Source: Peromyscus leucopus
Lineage: Eukaryota; Chordata; Mammalia; Rodentia; Cricetidae
Length of the DNA: 64,000 nucleotides
Assembly: GCF_004664715.2 (NCBI RefSeq)
Contig: NC_051074.1
Coordinates: 17,481,058-17,545,057 of the forward strand
Direction: 5' to 3'
Shown here in pieces: positions 47,061-60,715 of the stretch (position 1 is the first letter of the stretch; every line of letters begins with the position of its first letter). The translations under genes and the position numbers were made by a program. Under the pieces are notes generated by a model. That model made no database searches. It saw only the letters and a program-made list of their open reading frames with translations, and was not told the DNA's origin.

Positions 47061-48354
47061 TCATATCAGTAATGCACTAAAAAGCTTCCAAACTATCTGT
47101 CTTGGAGTAGATTCATTGTGAGGCTCCCAACTTCCAGATCTGAAAAGCTGAGGGTTTACTTTGTCTCTAGTATGCAGATATTCAGATGGTCATGGTTAGA
47201 CAGACTACATCCCCTTTTATAATTATATATAGTGTGTACTCTCTGTTCCCATATATGCATATATAGAGATAACATATTCTTCATAAGCATACATAAAATA
47301 AATGTAATTCATGTATGTTCTGTATAGTTATAGAATATGTACTATATTTGAAAAATAAATACATATTTTATTCATTCAATTTTCCTAGAGAACAGTAACA
47401 GATACATTTTTAGAGAATTGTATGACATGAGTTCCAGTTTTCAAGAGCATTCTGTTCCTGACCACATAATTATACTGGAAGTGGGCATGTCATCCAATGA
47501 CTAGTAGGTCTAGTAATTTTACTGAAGAAAGTAATGAAAATACAACCTTTGTTGCTGTACTGTAAACAGCACAGATTAAGACCCTCATGTCATCCATAGT
47601 ATGTATGCCTAGATTTAATGTTAACTAAAATAAAATATGTATTTAAACATTTCAGACACATAACTCAATAAAGTTCCTCCACTTCATTATCTTTATTGAA
47701 GAAAGACCTGGTTTAATATAATTTGTAATCAAAAGTATAATATATAAAGAATCAAATCTGAAAGCAAATTATTGCACACATTAGAGTTTAAACAATAAAT
47801 TTGTTAAGTTGGTAAATCAGTCAGTCATTACAGGACTTAGAGCTCCATTAAGAGTGGAAAGTGGGAAAAATCTCTCCAATAATCCACTAAATCATAATTT
47901 CTCAATCCATTACAGAACTGATTAGGTACATAGGTAAATCAAGTAAATGAACTTCTCCAATGAAAGCTGGTGAAGGATCCCAGGATCCCAGGGTGAAGAA
48001 TAATATAAAAAAAATACTTAACAAGTCACTAACAGCTTGTGTGCTGATAGAAATGCTTTGAGAGTGCATATATAAAAAGAATATGCATCGATGTGGGCCT
48101 CCTTTCTTCAGGTCCAGGAGAAATATTAAGAACAGGGATGGAAATCACAAAACACATCCCTCAAGATGAAAAAAATAAAAAACACTGAAGAAAAGAAAAC
48201 CTGTGTTTCCCAGGACACAGCATGACCATCCACACAGTGGCTGGGTAAGGCACACAGTACCATGCCCAGATATGACAAGCAAATAAGTAGATCGCAGTAA
48301 TTGTTAGGCTGTAGCAATGTTTTATTTTGTTGTTGTTCCTGGCTTGCTTTTACT
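47061..48354. other. AT-rich sequence, no gene recognised
   Basis: No exon or repeat family was recognised with confidence. Confidence 0.3.
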
Positions 48355-49800
48355 TGTATTGAAAATAGAGCTTTCTCATGTTATATATCCTGATTATGGT
48401 TTTCCCTCCCTCTACCTCTCCCAGTTTCTCCCTATCTCCCTTCCCATCTGGATCCATGCCCTGTCTGTCTCTCAATAGAAAGCAGGCATCTAAATAATTA
48501 TAATATAATATAACCAAAACTAATACATCAGAATAGGCCAAAATAAATTTAAGGATGAAAGTCCAATAAAAGGCACAAGAAACAGATATAGATGCAGTGA
48601 TCCATTTGTATGCAACCCAGGCATCCTACAAAAACACAAAACTGAAAGCCATAATATATACACAAAGGGGTAATAAGAAAGGAGAGAGACACAGAGACAG
48701 AGAGAGGCAGAGAGACAGAGAAAGAGGAGAATGAATAAAAATAAAATAATAATTTTAAAATATTTTAAAAGTAAGACTTGACATGACATTATACGACAAG
48801 AAACCTCCAAAGATAGTGTTGAGTTCATTTTCTGTTGACCATTTACTACTTGGCATGCAGTCTACCCTTTAAAGTAGTTCCCCCACTGAGACCCCCTTGA
48901 AGAAAACTAAAGTTCATTTATAAGTGGTTTTGCAATTGAAAATAGCTTCTGGGTTAGAGATGGGGCCACATGGCCACTTTTCCTTTCGGCTCTAGGTCCC
49001 TATCTGGTGATGCAGTCCCATGAAAACTGTGCATGTGTAACAGTCTTGTTGATTTAGAGGGCCTTGTTTTCTTGGAATTCTACATCTCCTATGACTTCTA
49101 CCCTCGTTCTGCTTCCTCTTCCAAAGGGTGTCTTGAGTCCTGAGGGGAAGAATTTGATGGAGACATCCCATTTAGAGCTGAGTACTCCAAAGTCTCTCAT
49201 AATGTTTGTCAGTGAATCTGTAGTAGTTCCCATCTGCCACTATTATAGAACTATTATAGATTATACCAGCGGAAACTTCTCTGATGATGGCTAAGCAAGA
49301 CACTGATTCATGAGTAGAAAAGAATGTTGTTAGGAGTGATTTTGTTACTATGTTCCTTTTATAGAACACTAGTATGTGGTTTCTTCTAGGTCCCTTGACT
49401 ATCTAGTGTCAGGATCTTGGTCACACAAGCAATGTCTGGTATGGGTCCAACTCCTGGAATGGGTCTTAAGTCAAATAAGATGTTGGTTGGTTACTCCCAC
49501 AAGCATTGTGCTACCATTGCCCCAGTGTATCTTGTAGACAGGACACCACTGTACATTGAAGGTTTTGTAGCTGGGTTGGTGTTTATGCTTCTCCATTGAT
49601 AGAGTGCAAACTACTACCTCCAGAGAAGAGAACTATTATAGATTATACCAGGATCTCACTCTATTGTACCTTGGATCTCTGGCCCTTGTCTTCTCTATCA
49701 GAACAATTCAGAGTAAGCACAAAATACACTAGATCATCAGAGGCTATTGCAGAGTAAAGAAAACATACTATCAAGGAATGAGAATAGACAATGACCAGAG
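48355..49800 (-). mobile_element. L1 3' region (antisense), about 1.4 kb
   Basis: A long antisense rodent L1 3' segment. Landmarks in order are 'CATGTTATATATCCTGATTA', the C-rich pyrimidine block (48,403-48,470), 'GGAGACATCCCATTTAGAGC', 'CTCTGATGATGGCTAAGCAA', 'CTATCTAGTGTCAGGATCTT' and 'GTTGGTTACTCCCACAAGCA'. Open frames within it (60-102 codons) are L1 antisense by-products. Confidence 0.78.
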
Positions 49801-51915
49801 AGACCATTGTGCTAGTTTACATTTTCAGAAGATATTATACTCTTGCTATAATCTCTAGAATAGACAGTTTTCTTTGGATGTACTTTTTCTGTAGGTGATT
49901 GACAGTAATTTGTACTGACTCATACAGGACAATTAAAAACCTCCTCCTCTATGGTATATGATTTAAGATTCCTAGAACAAGGTTTTTCAGTTATCAACTG
50001 ATGAGGTATCAAGCAGATTTGAATGTCTCATCTCTCAGGACAGAAATATGACTCATTCTCCACTCTCCTGTTATCCCTGTCTGTGGTTTCACAGCTGTTG
50101 ATTTTAAAGAGGGGGTTAAGTAAGCTCTAGTATGCTTCAAGATGCTGATATCTTATTAGTCATCTGACATGGCTATGGCTAGAGAGAAAATGTTTCAACT
50201 TTTAAGATAAGGGATAAAATGAATCTAGATTCAAGTAATCAGCCATTTCTTGCCTCTGGCGAAGGGCCAGTATCACTAGAAGGCCACTTATGGGACTATG
50301 GAATAAAGAATTACTGCCTCTGAGCCTATTCAAGGCCAACAGAATGCCTACCGTGTCAGGACCACCTAGAACATGTTGAATAAGAAGTAAAAATTTCTAC
50401 ATTAATGGAGGGGACAAAAATCTTCATATAGGGAAAGGAAAGGAGTTAAGGACAGTAAACAAATGTCAAGCATGACGAACAGTGCTGTAATCCATATGCT
50501 GTCACCCCAAGGAAATGGTTTAGGAATTTGAAACCACAGAGTAACAAGTGAAAGTGACAGAGCCAAATTTTCCTCCAAGAATTCTGCAATCTGTGAATAA
50601 CTTTAAATAATGAAAGACAAATATATTTTAAGACTACAAAAACAGAAATCATTGTCAAAATGTTTGGATTATAATAAGAATTTTGTTTATGAAACAGAAC
50701 CAATATCTAAAAGGACCTCAGGAACAATCTAATCAATAATTCCATAGATATGATAAGAATATGAAGATAAATATGATGGTTATTATGTATAAAACAGTTT
50801 ATTATATACATCATACTTTAAAAGGTATATGAAATTATTATGTAATTTAACAAGTAAGAAAACTCATAAGTAAGCTTTACCAACTTGACCAAAGCGGTAA
50901 CTTCAGTATCTATATCTACCACAGCTAAGTAAGTAACTAATTCTGTGATATTTCCTATGAAGATATTTCTGAAGAAAATCCTCATGATGTCCTTCAGCCA
51001 TTGATGACATGTCAAAATAGTAACAGCAAAGTAGTGGAATTTCTAGTTAATAAATTTTGCAGTGGATACATTTCTATTTGAACTGCTTTAATTATTTCCA
51101 TTTTAAATGTGAAGAAATGCAAATAAAGCAGTTTGTTCCCAAACCAACATTTTCAATATAATTTTTGCAACCAAAAAGTTTCAGTATAAAAGGCTGTCAT
51201 TACTTTACATCACTACTCAGCATGCATTCACCTTACAAGTCTTCTCTATGATACTGTTCAGTAAAACATACTAGATTAGAAAGAGGCATGTGTTTACAGG
51301 ATTAATTATCGTGTTGCTACAATTCATTGAAATATCCATGATAGAATTGTGCTTAATTATGCTATTTCACTAACTATATTATTCAAGCTATCAAACATTT
51401 ATAGAAAAGTATGTTGAAATGATACATGATACAATGTAAACTCAGTTACCTTCAAGTATCAATAGCACCACCTTGGGGTGCTCAGTATTTCAGAAATCTT
51501 GTAATATACTTCAACATAAATTCTGTACCTCAAACACAACGTGGCAGTAACTAAACTGAAATACCACAGAGTTTAAAAGCAGGCAGGTCTTTAAATTTGT
51601 GATCATTGCATTGCTGTGTACTTATAGCAACAAAATTAAGGGATAAAGGAAAAGGAAAGTGGAGAAAGAAAAGTTAATATCAAATATCAAAAGACGGTTA
51701 AATTAGCATGAAGACATTTTTGTCTGTGTCCTAATAGGTACTGTTTGGGAACATGCCACACTGTATTGAGTCTGAACAAGGCTGTGGGTGCTGACTGGCC
51801 AATCTGAATTCAACAGAGAAAAATAAGTTGGCAGCACTATTCACATAAAGGTTGTGATGAATGTATTCCTCAAAAAATTAAAATCCTTTGTTGTTTTATG
51901 TCAGAAATTTCATAA
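49801..51915. other. No gene recognised
   Basis: Mixed AT-rich sequence. 49,990-50,600 may contain an old LTR or be single-copy; I could not decide. No domains in its frames. Confidence 0.3.
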
Positions 51916-51919
51916 CTAT

Positions 51920-52079
51920 GTGGGGTTGGCTCAAGGGATAGAGGTGCCTGTGGCCAAGCCTAATGACTTAAGTTCAATCCTCAGGACAATATGGTAGAAG
52001 TAGAGGATCAACTCCCTTAAGTTGTTTTCTGACCTCTGCTAATGTTCTGTTTTACAAGAATAACCTACACGTACAGACA

Positions 52080-52121
<42 letters not shown>

Positions 52122-52139
52122 CAACAACAACAACAACAA
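51920..52139 (+). mobile_element. B3/B4-type SINE with (CA)n(CAA)n tail
   Basis: tRNA-like head 'TGGGGTTGGCTCAAGGGATA', then 'GTTCAATCCTCAGGACAATA' (B-box region) and 'TTTTCTGACCTCTGCTAATG', ending in CA (52,082-52,119) and CAA (52,123-52,138) repeats, a common tail for B3. Confidence 0.78.
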
Positions 52140-52544
52140 GAGATAGGCACACAAGTGTGATACACACACATAAATATACAAATCATTAAGAATATTAAAA
52201 CCTCAGTCCAAGATGTTAGAATTGCTTGTTAGTGGCTATTCCATTTTGGTACGTGTATTACAATCATAATCTGGAATATAATATTTTTACCTGGATCATA
52301 GATTCCATCTATAAATTGACATGGAAAAATCTAGATCATATTTTTGAGTAAAGAATCTGGATATACAATGTGATTTCAGATTATTAAGCATAATATATAC
52401 AGTAATAAAGAGAAAAAACAACATAGGTCAGAAAGTTATATTTAGTAAAAGGAAAAATATTTTCTGAGCAAAACATTATAAATCTAGAAACAGCATATAC
52501 TTTCATATTTTTGTGTGAAACAATATTTTGCAATGTTACTTATA

Positions 52545-53335
52545 TGCTAACTGTAATTTAATATTTTATATTTTTGAAGTCATATTTTATTTTTTGAGAT
52601 TATAATACAATTGCACATTTTTTTCTTCCACTTCCTCCTTCCAATCCCTGAAATAAAGAAAAAGTATTAAAAATATAGTATCCCATGCAATCAAAATATC
52701 AAAAGCCACAAGTGGTCAAAATGCAGAGAACAACTGACCATGGGTACCAAGGCCTGACTCATATATCTATAACACAACCTCTAATTTTTAGGCTCAGGGA
52801 ACATCAAGGAAAAGGAGGTAGAAATATTGTAAGAGGCAGAGGACAAACTGAAAGATTGTGTATTCTATTTATGAAAGAAAAGCTGTACCTATGAACTCTC
52901 AAAAAAAGAGCTGCCTAAACAAGATTGGAACAATGATATTACCAATTGTTATGCCAACACAGTCAGAGGAAATCTCTTGAGCCCCATCCATTGAGGAAGA
53001 GCTAAAAGCAATAAAGACTTCTAAGAGAGGGAAAACTGCTTTTCCCCAGCGATGAGCCCTCTACTTGGTTATGCAACAACTATTGGTCATACCTAAAAAC
53101 ACATGCATGCAAAAAAACTAAATGGACTCAGCAAGTTATTTTTATATGTTTACTCATGTATTTGTGTCTGACTGTGTCTGTGTATATAACAAGAATAATT
53201 AAATAAAAGATGGATGGCTACGGATTTGACAAAGGGGTGAGGCAGAGACTTGGGAGGACAGGAGTGGGAAGAGGGTAGCAAAATGATTGAAATACAATAC
53301 ACACACATAAAATTTAAAAATAAATATTAAATATA
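52545..53335 (+). mobile_element. L1 3' UTR
   Basis: Sense rodent L1 3' UTR. Landmarks are 'AGAGCTGCCTAAACAAGATT', 'GAACAATGATATTACCAATT', 'GCCCCATCCATTGAGGAAGA', 'ACTAAATGGACTCAGCAAGT', then a purine-rich block and an AT-rich tail at about 53,330. The first 100 bases (52,545-52,650) look like an antisense L1 tail, so two copies may abut. The 69-codon frame at 52,685 is non-coding L1. Confidence 0.75.
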
Positions 53336-53779
53336 GCATACACAAAGCTATGGAATTGGGTATCATTAATTGTAGACATGCTGGGTTTTTAAGCCTATAG
53401 TAAGAAAAGACATAATAATTGGCAGTGTTTCTCTTTATGCAATGTTCAAAGCACTCATGTTACAAGTTGAAGATTGTCTTCACACTTCTCCACATAAAAA
53501 TTTTTAAGTTTTCTTAATTTATTGAGCTAAACACTTGATATCCTCAAAGACATGTTGTAGGCGGAACATATTAGCTTGAAATAACTACTATATATTTTAA
53601 GACTTAAATTTTGAAAAATAAATTATTCAGTTGAAAAAATTCAGTTTTGAGTTTTTTACAAATCTATTTCTATTGAAAATAGTAAGAATTCAAAAGATGT
53701 TTGCCAAATGTTCAAATTTATTATATTACATTATTGAGACTCAGTTAACATATGACCATGTAATCTCATTTAGAAATCA

Positions 53780-54350
53780 TTACCTATTAAGGTTGGGTGC
53801 TTAGCCCTAAACAAAACATATATTATTATCTCCTTCAAGACTCAGGGAACAATCGTCCAGGAAGAAGTGGAAGAATTCTAAGAGGCAGAAGATAGAGAGA
53901 AGGCTATGAAATACCATCTTGTGCCAATACATTCATAGCAATGAGAACTCTAGACAGCTATGTATCACTATAATGAGACTATATAAGAAAAGGCTAATTC
54001 ACAGCTAGACAAAAATGGAGGAGGCACTCAGGGAGGCTCTACCATTGGCCACTGAATGACTTCCTATGGGTAGATTCAGGAACAATTGGATTCAGGAGTC
54101 ATTGACTAAAATGTCTAGCCATTCATAACCAGACCAGGCATCAGTTGTAGTTCTACCCCAATGGTCACAAAGATAGCCCTGTAGATGGGTCACACAACTG
54201 AATCAAAAGTCATAAATCATGACTGAGTCTGTTAGGGAAAGGCAAGAATTAATACATATGAGAGGGAAATAATGAGAGAGGGATGGAGGGAGGGAGGGAG
54301 CAACATGAATATATTACATATAAGTATACAATTATCACAGAACTAAATGA
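53780..54350 (+). mobile_element. Older L1 3' UTR
   Basis: Same general layout as the preceding copy but more diverged: 'AGGTTGGGTGCTTAGCCCTA', 'AGACTCAGGGAACAATCGTC', a GGGA repeat (54,279-54,300) and an A-rich end. Confidence 0.55.
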
Positions 54351-54394
54351 AAAATACCAGAACAAAAAGGAAATGTTATCTTACAGCGTTGTGA

Positions 54395-54542
54395 TATTGA
54401 GCCACAGTGTTGTAGCAGACTATTAAACCCAGCATTTAGGAGTTAAAATCAGGAGAATCAACAGTTCAAGGTCATTCTCAACTGCATAGTGAGTGCAGGA
54501 GCATCCTGGAGTATATGATACTCTTCCTCAAAAGACTTAGAG
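54395..54542 (+). mobile_element. B4/RSINE-type SINE, degraded
   Basis: 'AAACCCAGCATTTAGGAGTT' followed by 'GTTCAAGGTCATTCTCAACT' and 'GCATAGTGAGTGCAGGAGCA' is the B4 hallmark order, with an A-containing end near 54,540. Confidence 0.65.
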
Positions 54543-55854
54543 AAGGTGCTGAGACACCTGAAGATGGGTACACCAAACATAATTTTATTTGAAAAACATC
54601 AAACATCTCAGGTAAGTACATCTTACTGAAAAATTCTCAAATAAGCAGTTGAACAATGGTAAATTTCTGTACATGGTACATAAAACAAAAATTGAAAGCT
54701 TAGCTTATCAGCAAGATTTAACAGAAGTGGAATGTGTGCATAGCCACCTCAATGGAAACCTCTGCATAATTCAGCTAGGAAAGTCTATAAACTGATCATA
54801 GAGCTCAGCTTCATTAAAGTCAGCAGTCTATATTTTCATTAAACCATCATCATCCTGAGTGCAACCGTTATAACAATACTTCCTTTGACAAGAAAAATAG
54901 AAGGAAATGTATGGCTAAGAATAAAAATCCTAGATCAATAAGGTAAAATATGCATGAGATTATAGAAAAGAGAGCCATGTTTAACCATCAAATAATAAAA
55001 TATGCCCATGATCCTACATAAACATAAAAAGAGTAATAAAAAGGAGTGCTCATTAGGAGACTTCTTCATCAGCATTAGAGCACATGACATCGGAGCAAAT
55101 CTAATCTTAAAATTACTGTACTGGGGGATATAAAGAGCGGCACTACCACAATGAGATGTTCATCACTTTGCTCCTAGGAAATTTTAAAAAAAAAAGCCTC
55201 TGATTCTTTGCTTTTCTAATGAAAAGTGGTCTCTGCTATGGCTTCTAGAATGTTAGAGGACTTGAGGATCCAGCTCTCTATTTCCAGTCTGGGAATGTAG
55301 ACTTAAGTCAACCTCAAGCAAAATGACAATACCCAAAGAATAATGATAAGAATTACACCTGGACCACAGGTGAAGTTTGTGGTCACCTGTCCATTCATGT
55401 TTCCGTTCAGCACAAATTTATTATGGACCTAGTATTGCTACACATTGTTGTAGATCTTGCAGATATAAAAATGAATATGATATGTTCCATGCTCTCAAAA
55501 TATTAAGTCTTGTAGGGATAGACAAACAGCTGATCAAATGAATGCTACAGAGCTTTGGGGTGTCCTGATTGGGGGGGGGGTTAATTCTGCTTTGAATTAA
55601 ATGACTTTTTGAAAAGCTCTTTCTATTTAAGAAAATCGTGTTTCCTATATCCCTAGGATCCTTCTTGCATAACTAGACAGAAATAGGGAGAGGAATACTA
55701 ATATTTAATTACCAGAATTAATAATCAAATGAAAATTGTGTGGCATATACACCATTTTCTGAGGAATTATATGAAAGGAAATGCATAGTGTGAACAAATG
55801 AAACAAGGTATCTTCAAACAGAAAAATAACATTGATGGCAAATTATCTGCTATT
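54543..55854. other. No gene recognised
   Basis: No coding or repeat signature was identified. A poly(G) run of 10 lies at about 55,570. Confidence 0.3.
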
Positions 55855-55855
55855 A

Positions 55856-56090
55856 GTGGGTACAGAGATGGCCTAGCAGTTAAAAGTAACTTTCTGCCCT
55901 TGCAGTAGACCCAGATTCAGTTCCCAGCATCCAGGGGCTCATGACAGCTTATCACCACATTCCACATGATCTGATTCACTCTTCTAGGCTCCACAAGCAG
56001 CTATATTCGCAGACTGCAAATACACTCACAGAGGCACACATACTACACGTACTTTTTTTAAAAATTAATAAATCATTTTTAAAAGTATAA
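55856..56090 (+). mobile_element. B2/B3-type SINE
   Basis: Head 'TACAGAGATGGCCTAGCAGT' and 'CAGATTCAGTTCCCAGCATC' carry the tRNA-derived A and B boxes. The body has CTTCTAGGCTCCACAAGCAG, and the tail is 'AAAAATTAATAAATCATTTT'. Confidence 0.78.
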
Positions 56091-56094
56091 TATT

Positions 56095-56610
56095 AAAATG
56101 CATGAAAACAAACAACCTAAATGCCCATCAACTGATGGGTGAATAATGAAAATGAGGAAACTGGACCTATGCACAATGGAATTTTATTCAGCTCTACAGA
56201 AAATTCAAATGTACAGGTAACCGGATAGAACAAACATACTAAAAGAACTAAACCCAAAGAAGAAAGACAAACATCACATGTACTCATTCACGGGAATCCA
56301 AAAAAAAATAATCACATTTTTAGATTTGCATCTTTAATTTGGTATACCTGTAAAATTCAAGAAACTAGAAATGGATGAAAGATCTTAAGGGCGGGAACTA
56401 TAGTAGAATATAGATGATATGGAAGAGAAAAAGACAGAAGCTTAAGTTTGGATAAAGAATGGAGAATGGGGGGAAGAGGAGATGGGAGAGGAATAAAGAG
56501 TAATAAGGGTGTGTGAATAAGCCACATGGAAATCTGTTATTTTGCAATAATCTGGTGTATATATTAGTATAAAAGAGTGAGTTACTAATGTATTTTATTT
56601 GATATTAATA
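56095..56610 (+). mobile_element. L1 ORF2 C-terminus and 3' UTR
   Basis: 'AATGCCCATCAACTGATGGG' and 'GGAATTTTATTCAGCTCTAC' are highly characteristic of the end of L1 ORF2. 'CACATGTACTCATTCACGGG' follows, and then a decayed 3' UTR with a G-rich block (56,465-56,500). Confidence 0.82.
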
Positions 56611-58865
56611 CAAAAGAGCCACCCTACATGGTGATAATGTTCTTTCTAGAAGCCATTGCTTGCCAAGTAAAAAGCCCAGTGCCAAGTGTGGGTTGCCTTC
56701 CCTTGAGTAGTTGGTTAGAACTTTCCCAGAGACCCCTGAAGCAATATAGGATATTAACAGTGAATATTTCTTGCTTACCCTAATGCACTAAGCTGAAGCT
56801 TTGAATGAGGGTCAATGCAGAAACAGACGGTGATTGTTGACTTCCCCCCGAAGGCCAGATATCTCCCTTGAGCTCTCAGTTGGGGCCATCCTCAGTTTCT
56901 TTCCCTCCCCAGTCTTCTAAGTAGAAAGTGCAGAAAGCAGAAGAATCTGCAAACAAATGCAGACTGGCTTGCACCATGAACTGCCAGCTTCATGACTAAC
57001 ACATTAGCCTAACCAGGACTTTAAGAACTGGTGATCTGCTTATATGGTAACAGTCTCATTGGTCAATGATCTTTTAGGGTAAAGCCAGGAGTAACTCCAT
57101 CATCTTGGCTTTGTGGTGATGTCCCCCTAATTCAGATTATTTTAAGAAAAACAAGTGTTGCTGTTGTTGTTTTTTAATATTATCTGTCAGTTGGTACAGT
57201 TTGTTAGTGAGGGGCATTCTCCATATGCTTTGCACATCTTATTCAGAAAAGTAATTCAAATGCTTCCTATTAAATATTTATTAAGCCAAGGATTTGATTA
57301 GTGATTGCTCAGTCCTGTCATTTCTTCAAAAGTTGATGAAAATTTCATATTGGTATGGAAACTGTTGATAGTAACACTAGTTTACTTGAACCAAATGTAA
57401 AATATGCACTACACTACCAGGGCCCAGCCTTGTTTTTAAATAACTATGGCCATATCTCAGAGCTCTCTGTAGATGGAATAATCTTCTCTATTTATTCTTT
57501 GCTGCTATAATAAAAATAACACACTAGTATTCAGACTTTTTTTAACTCATGCATCTCTTTCATCATTGAGATTTTATGTATATACTTATTATAGAAATGA
57601 TATGAAAGTAGGATATTCTGTTCAAAGGTTTGGAAGTAAAGATGAAAGAATTCCCTGTTTCTGCTCTGTATCTCTCAAAACTCCAAAGAGACCCTATAAA
57701 CAGATAAATAACCTTTGGGTTTCAGAAAATAAAAATCTCCAAACTATCCCATATCATTTAGTGGGAATCTCTAGAAATTAAGCCCAAGAATCATTATTTT
57801 AATTTCTTCTTTGAATTGTTATTATGCTTTTAAGATCTTATAGTATGTAAAAGATCTCTGAAAATGCACATAATTATTTTAATTTGGCTCAATAGAATTG
57901 ATTAAATTAAATGAAGTATATGTGTAAACATTTAGAAAATAATAATTACATTATGCAGTAAAAATTTTATTGAACTTACATAAATTCTCATAGCAAAGAC
58001 ATTCTCCATTATGTCCTTTAATTAACTTTAATTTATTGGATATAGTTTCCTAAATTTAATTTCAAATTTTAAAATATTGGTTTACTTGATAATGTACAAA
58101 GTTAAGAATACAGGAATTGTATGTTTTTACTTTTCAGTTATAATACTGCAATGATTTCTACAATAAACATAAAAAATAAATATTTGCTTTAAAATAAACT
58201 GTAAGGAGTCACATTTGAAATTTAAAATTTTGTAAAGTATATACAAAGCTTTTAAATTTGACCTCATAGTAATCAGAACTACAGAAAAGTATTTTCTTTA
58301 ATAGTATAACTATTATATGAGATACAAAATCTAGCATTTAAAACTCATAGGTTGTAATATCTTATTATTTATTATAATCAATTTTAAATAAGTAATTATT
58401 GACTCCCATTAAGCTTATAAGCTCAAGTCAGTAAATCTCATACACTTAGCTCTTTCAGATAATTATTTGGATTTCTCTTTCAAGGCACAGCAATAAGATT
58501 AGATTTTCTGGTTTAGAGAGATTTCTATTTCCAATCATAACAAGATGCAAGATGCTTAATGTCTAAAATAAATTGTTAGCCATGTAATATGGGATACTAT
58601 TTTCTAGGTGATGGATATGACATTAGATAATACCCACAAGGAAAAAAGCATGTCAAAGAGATTACCGGCCTCAAAGAATTAAAATCAAGAGTTCTGAGGA
58701 AAGAACCTGGTAGCACATAACTATCCAGCAAGAAAACCTCAAGTTACATGAGTGGCTGTGCAAATACATATGTGAAAGAATACACTCGTTTTATTAAGAG
58801 AGATGTCTTATGCAGATAGCCACAGCTGCTATGATGTCATGTATGTAGTAGTCATGGCATGCCCT
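56611..58865. other. AT-rich sequence, no gene recognised
   Basis: 56,620-56,720 may be a further L1 scrap. 57,140-58,860 is very AT-rich. A 71-codon frame at 57,566-57,781 has no recognisable domain. Confidence 0.3.
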
Positions 58866-58867
58866 AT

Positions 58868-59240
58868 ATTAGTTGCTTTTCTGTTTCTGTGATAAAAAAT
58901 ACCCTGGAACACCAACAACAACAAAAGGAACGTAAAGGAGAAAAGGGGCTATTTTTAGCTTACTGTTCTAGGGTGGATACAGTCCATCATGATGAGAAAG
59001 ACATGGTAACAGGGGGGAAGGCAGGATTGCAGAAGCAAAAAGTTGGCTGATACATGCACAAGACCCAGATATATAGAGCATGTGAGGCATCTTAAATTCT
59101 GCCTCCAGGCATGTACCTCCCCAGCAAGTCTTCATCTCCATAATCTTCCCACATGGTGTCACTAACTGAGGACCAACTATTCACATATATGAATCTGTGA
59201 GAGACATTGCTCATCCAAATCACCATATGTCCAAAAGTCA
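58868..59240 (-). mobile_element. MaLR-type LTR fragment (antisense)
   Basis: 'TTAGTTGCTTTTCTGTTTCT', 'GGTGGATACAGTCCATCATG', 'CTGCCTCCAGGCATGTACCT' and a closing 'CATCCAAATCACCATATG' follow the layout of antisense MST/ORR-type LTRs, like 12,820-13,195. Subfamily not determined. Confidence 0.45.
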
Positions 59241-59259
59241 GCCTTTTCTGGAACTCTCA

Positions 59260-59880
59260 TGTTCTTATGCTCTTTCTGGTCTCTCTTCCATAAATTCCGC
59301 TGAAACTTGGGATTAGGAAGGATGATATAGATGCCATTCCCCCATTTATGGCTAAGCATACACTGCATAATTATTCTTTGCATTTTGAGCAATTGCCACT
59401 ACTTTCTGCAAATAGGAAGCTTCTTTGGCCTGTATTTGAGAGCAGCACAAATCTATGACTAGAACTAGAACTATTTAGAAGAGTGTTTGACAGCATGAGC
59501 ATTTAGCAAAACAACATCAACAGGTTTTCCCCCAGGGCGAATGGCTTCCCTAGTCATTGGTGTGACGAAGTTTACTGTACCAGGTATGAATTACCTCCTG
59601 TGACACAAACCTCATATGTAGTCAAGAGAATAGTTGGTTACTCCTGTAAGCATGTTGCCACTATTACATAAGTAGATATATCTTTCCTTGGATGTTATAA
59701 TTGTAGCATGCAGGATACAATGCTGTGTGAATTCATTGATGTTTTCTTCCTCCCAAAAATCCTGCACAGCACATTCCATTTATATGAGAGCTAACCAGTA
59801 GGGATTTGATTTCTTCTCTACTTTATTCATGATCTCAGCAGGACAGAATCCCGTTAAACACTTTCTATAGGACACAGGTG
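59260..59880 (-). mobile_element. L1 3' region (antisense)
   Basis: Landmarks in order are 'ATTCTTTGCATTTTGAGCAA', 'GACAGCATGAGCATTTAGCA', 'CAACAGGTTTTCCCCCAGGG', 'GTTTACTGTACCAGGTATGA' and 'GTTGGTTACTCCTGTAAGCA'. This is familiar antisense rodent L1 sequence. Confidence 0.72.
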
Positions 59881-59909
59881 TTAATCAAATGTCCTTATTT
59901 TCAGAGCTC

Positions 59910-59943
<34 letters not shown>
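59910..59943. repeat. (AAT)n microsatellite
   Basis: Perfect trinucleotide tract of about 11 units. Confidence 0.96.
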
Positions 59944-59944
<1 letters not shown>

Positions 59945-60589
59945 ACAATCTAGATTCCTTGAGTTTTGTTGGGGAAGGGAGTTGGTTGTTGGCTATTGTT
60001 GTTTCTTCATTTGATATATAATAGTACTAATATTTAACGATAAGGCTAACTCTTCCAATAATTTGATGTAGCTTAATGTGTGATCAAATTGTTTTCATTT
60101 CCTTCTATATTGTCTGGATATAACTAACATTTTAAGAAGGTAAGACTGTTATTCAGGATTAATTTTAATTCAGAATAAAATAAATTTTCTGATTCAGAAA
60201 GTTTCAAGAGTATATTTACATAATTCACAGAGAACAGTGATTTTTCATAAAAACATGAATGGTTTTCATCTTCCATTGGAGAGAGGACAACTAATGGTAT
60301 CCAATAAATCACAATAAATTTAATTAAATTCTTTTAATTCAATCTACCCACATGTTCTCAGTGTGTACTGCTGTGGAGACTAGGAAAAGAAGTTTTTACC
60401 CAGAAGCTTAAGGAATTTGTTTGTCTTCATGAAGATAGGCTAGAATTCTGGAACACAAAGTCTGCAAACAAGTCAGGAACCCATGTGATATAGTGGTATG
60501 AAAACTTACATAATTTTAATAGTAACATACAAAAGAGATAATAATTGAAGTTTAGATTACTTTTTATTTTTATACATGTAGGCAAATTT

Positions 60590-60715
60590 CTCAGATGTCT
60601 TATTAAATAAAACACACAGTGCCAAATGTAGGGGTGAAAGCCTTAGAGATCAGGGAAATAGGAATAGCCACCAGCTAACCTTACCTCACCACGCTGCGGT
60701 TGATATGAACAAATC
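60590..60715. repeat. Interspersed repeat shared with 16,690-16,800
   Basis: TTATTAAATAAA start, then 'GAGATCAGGGAAATAGGAAT' and 'AGCTAACCTTACCTCACCA' match the left part of the repeat at 16,690. Only about 110 bases are present. The family is unnamed here. Confidence 0.6.
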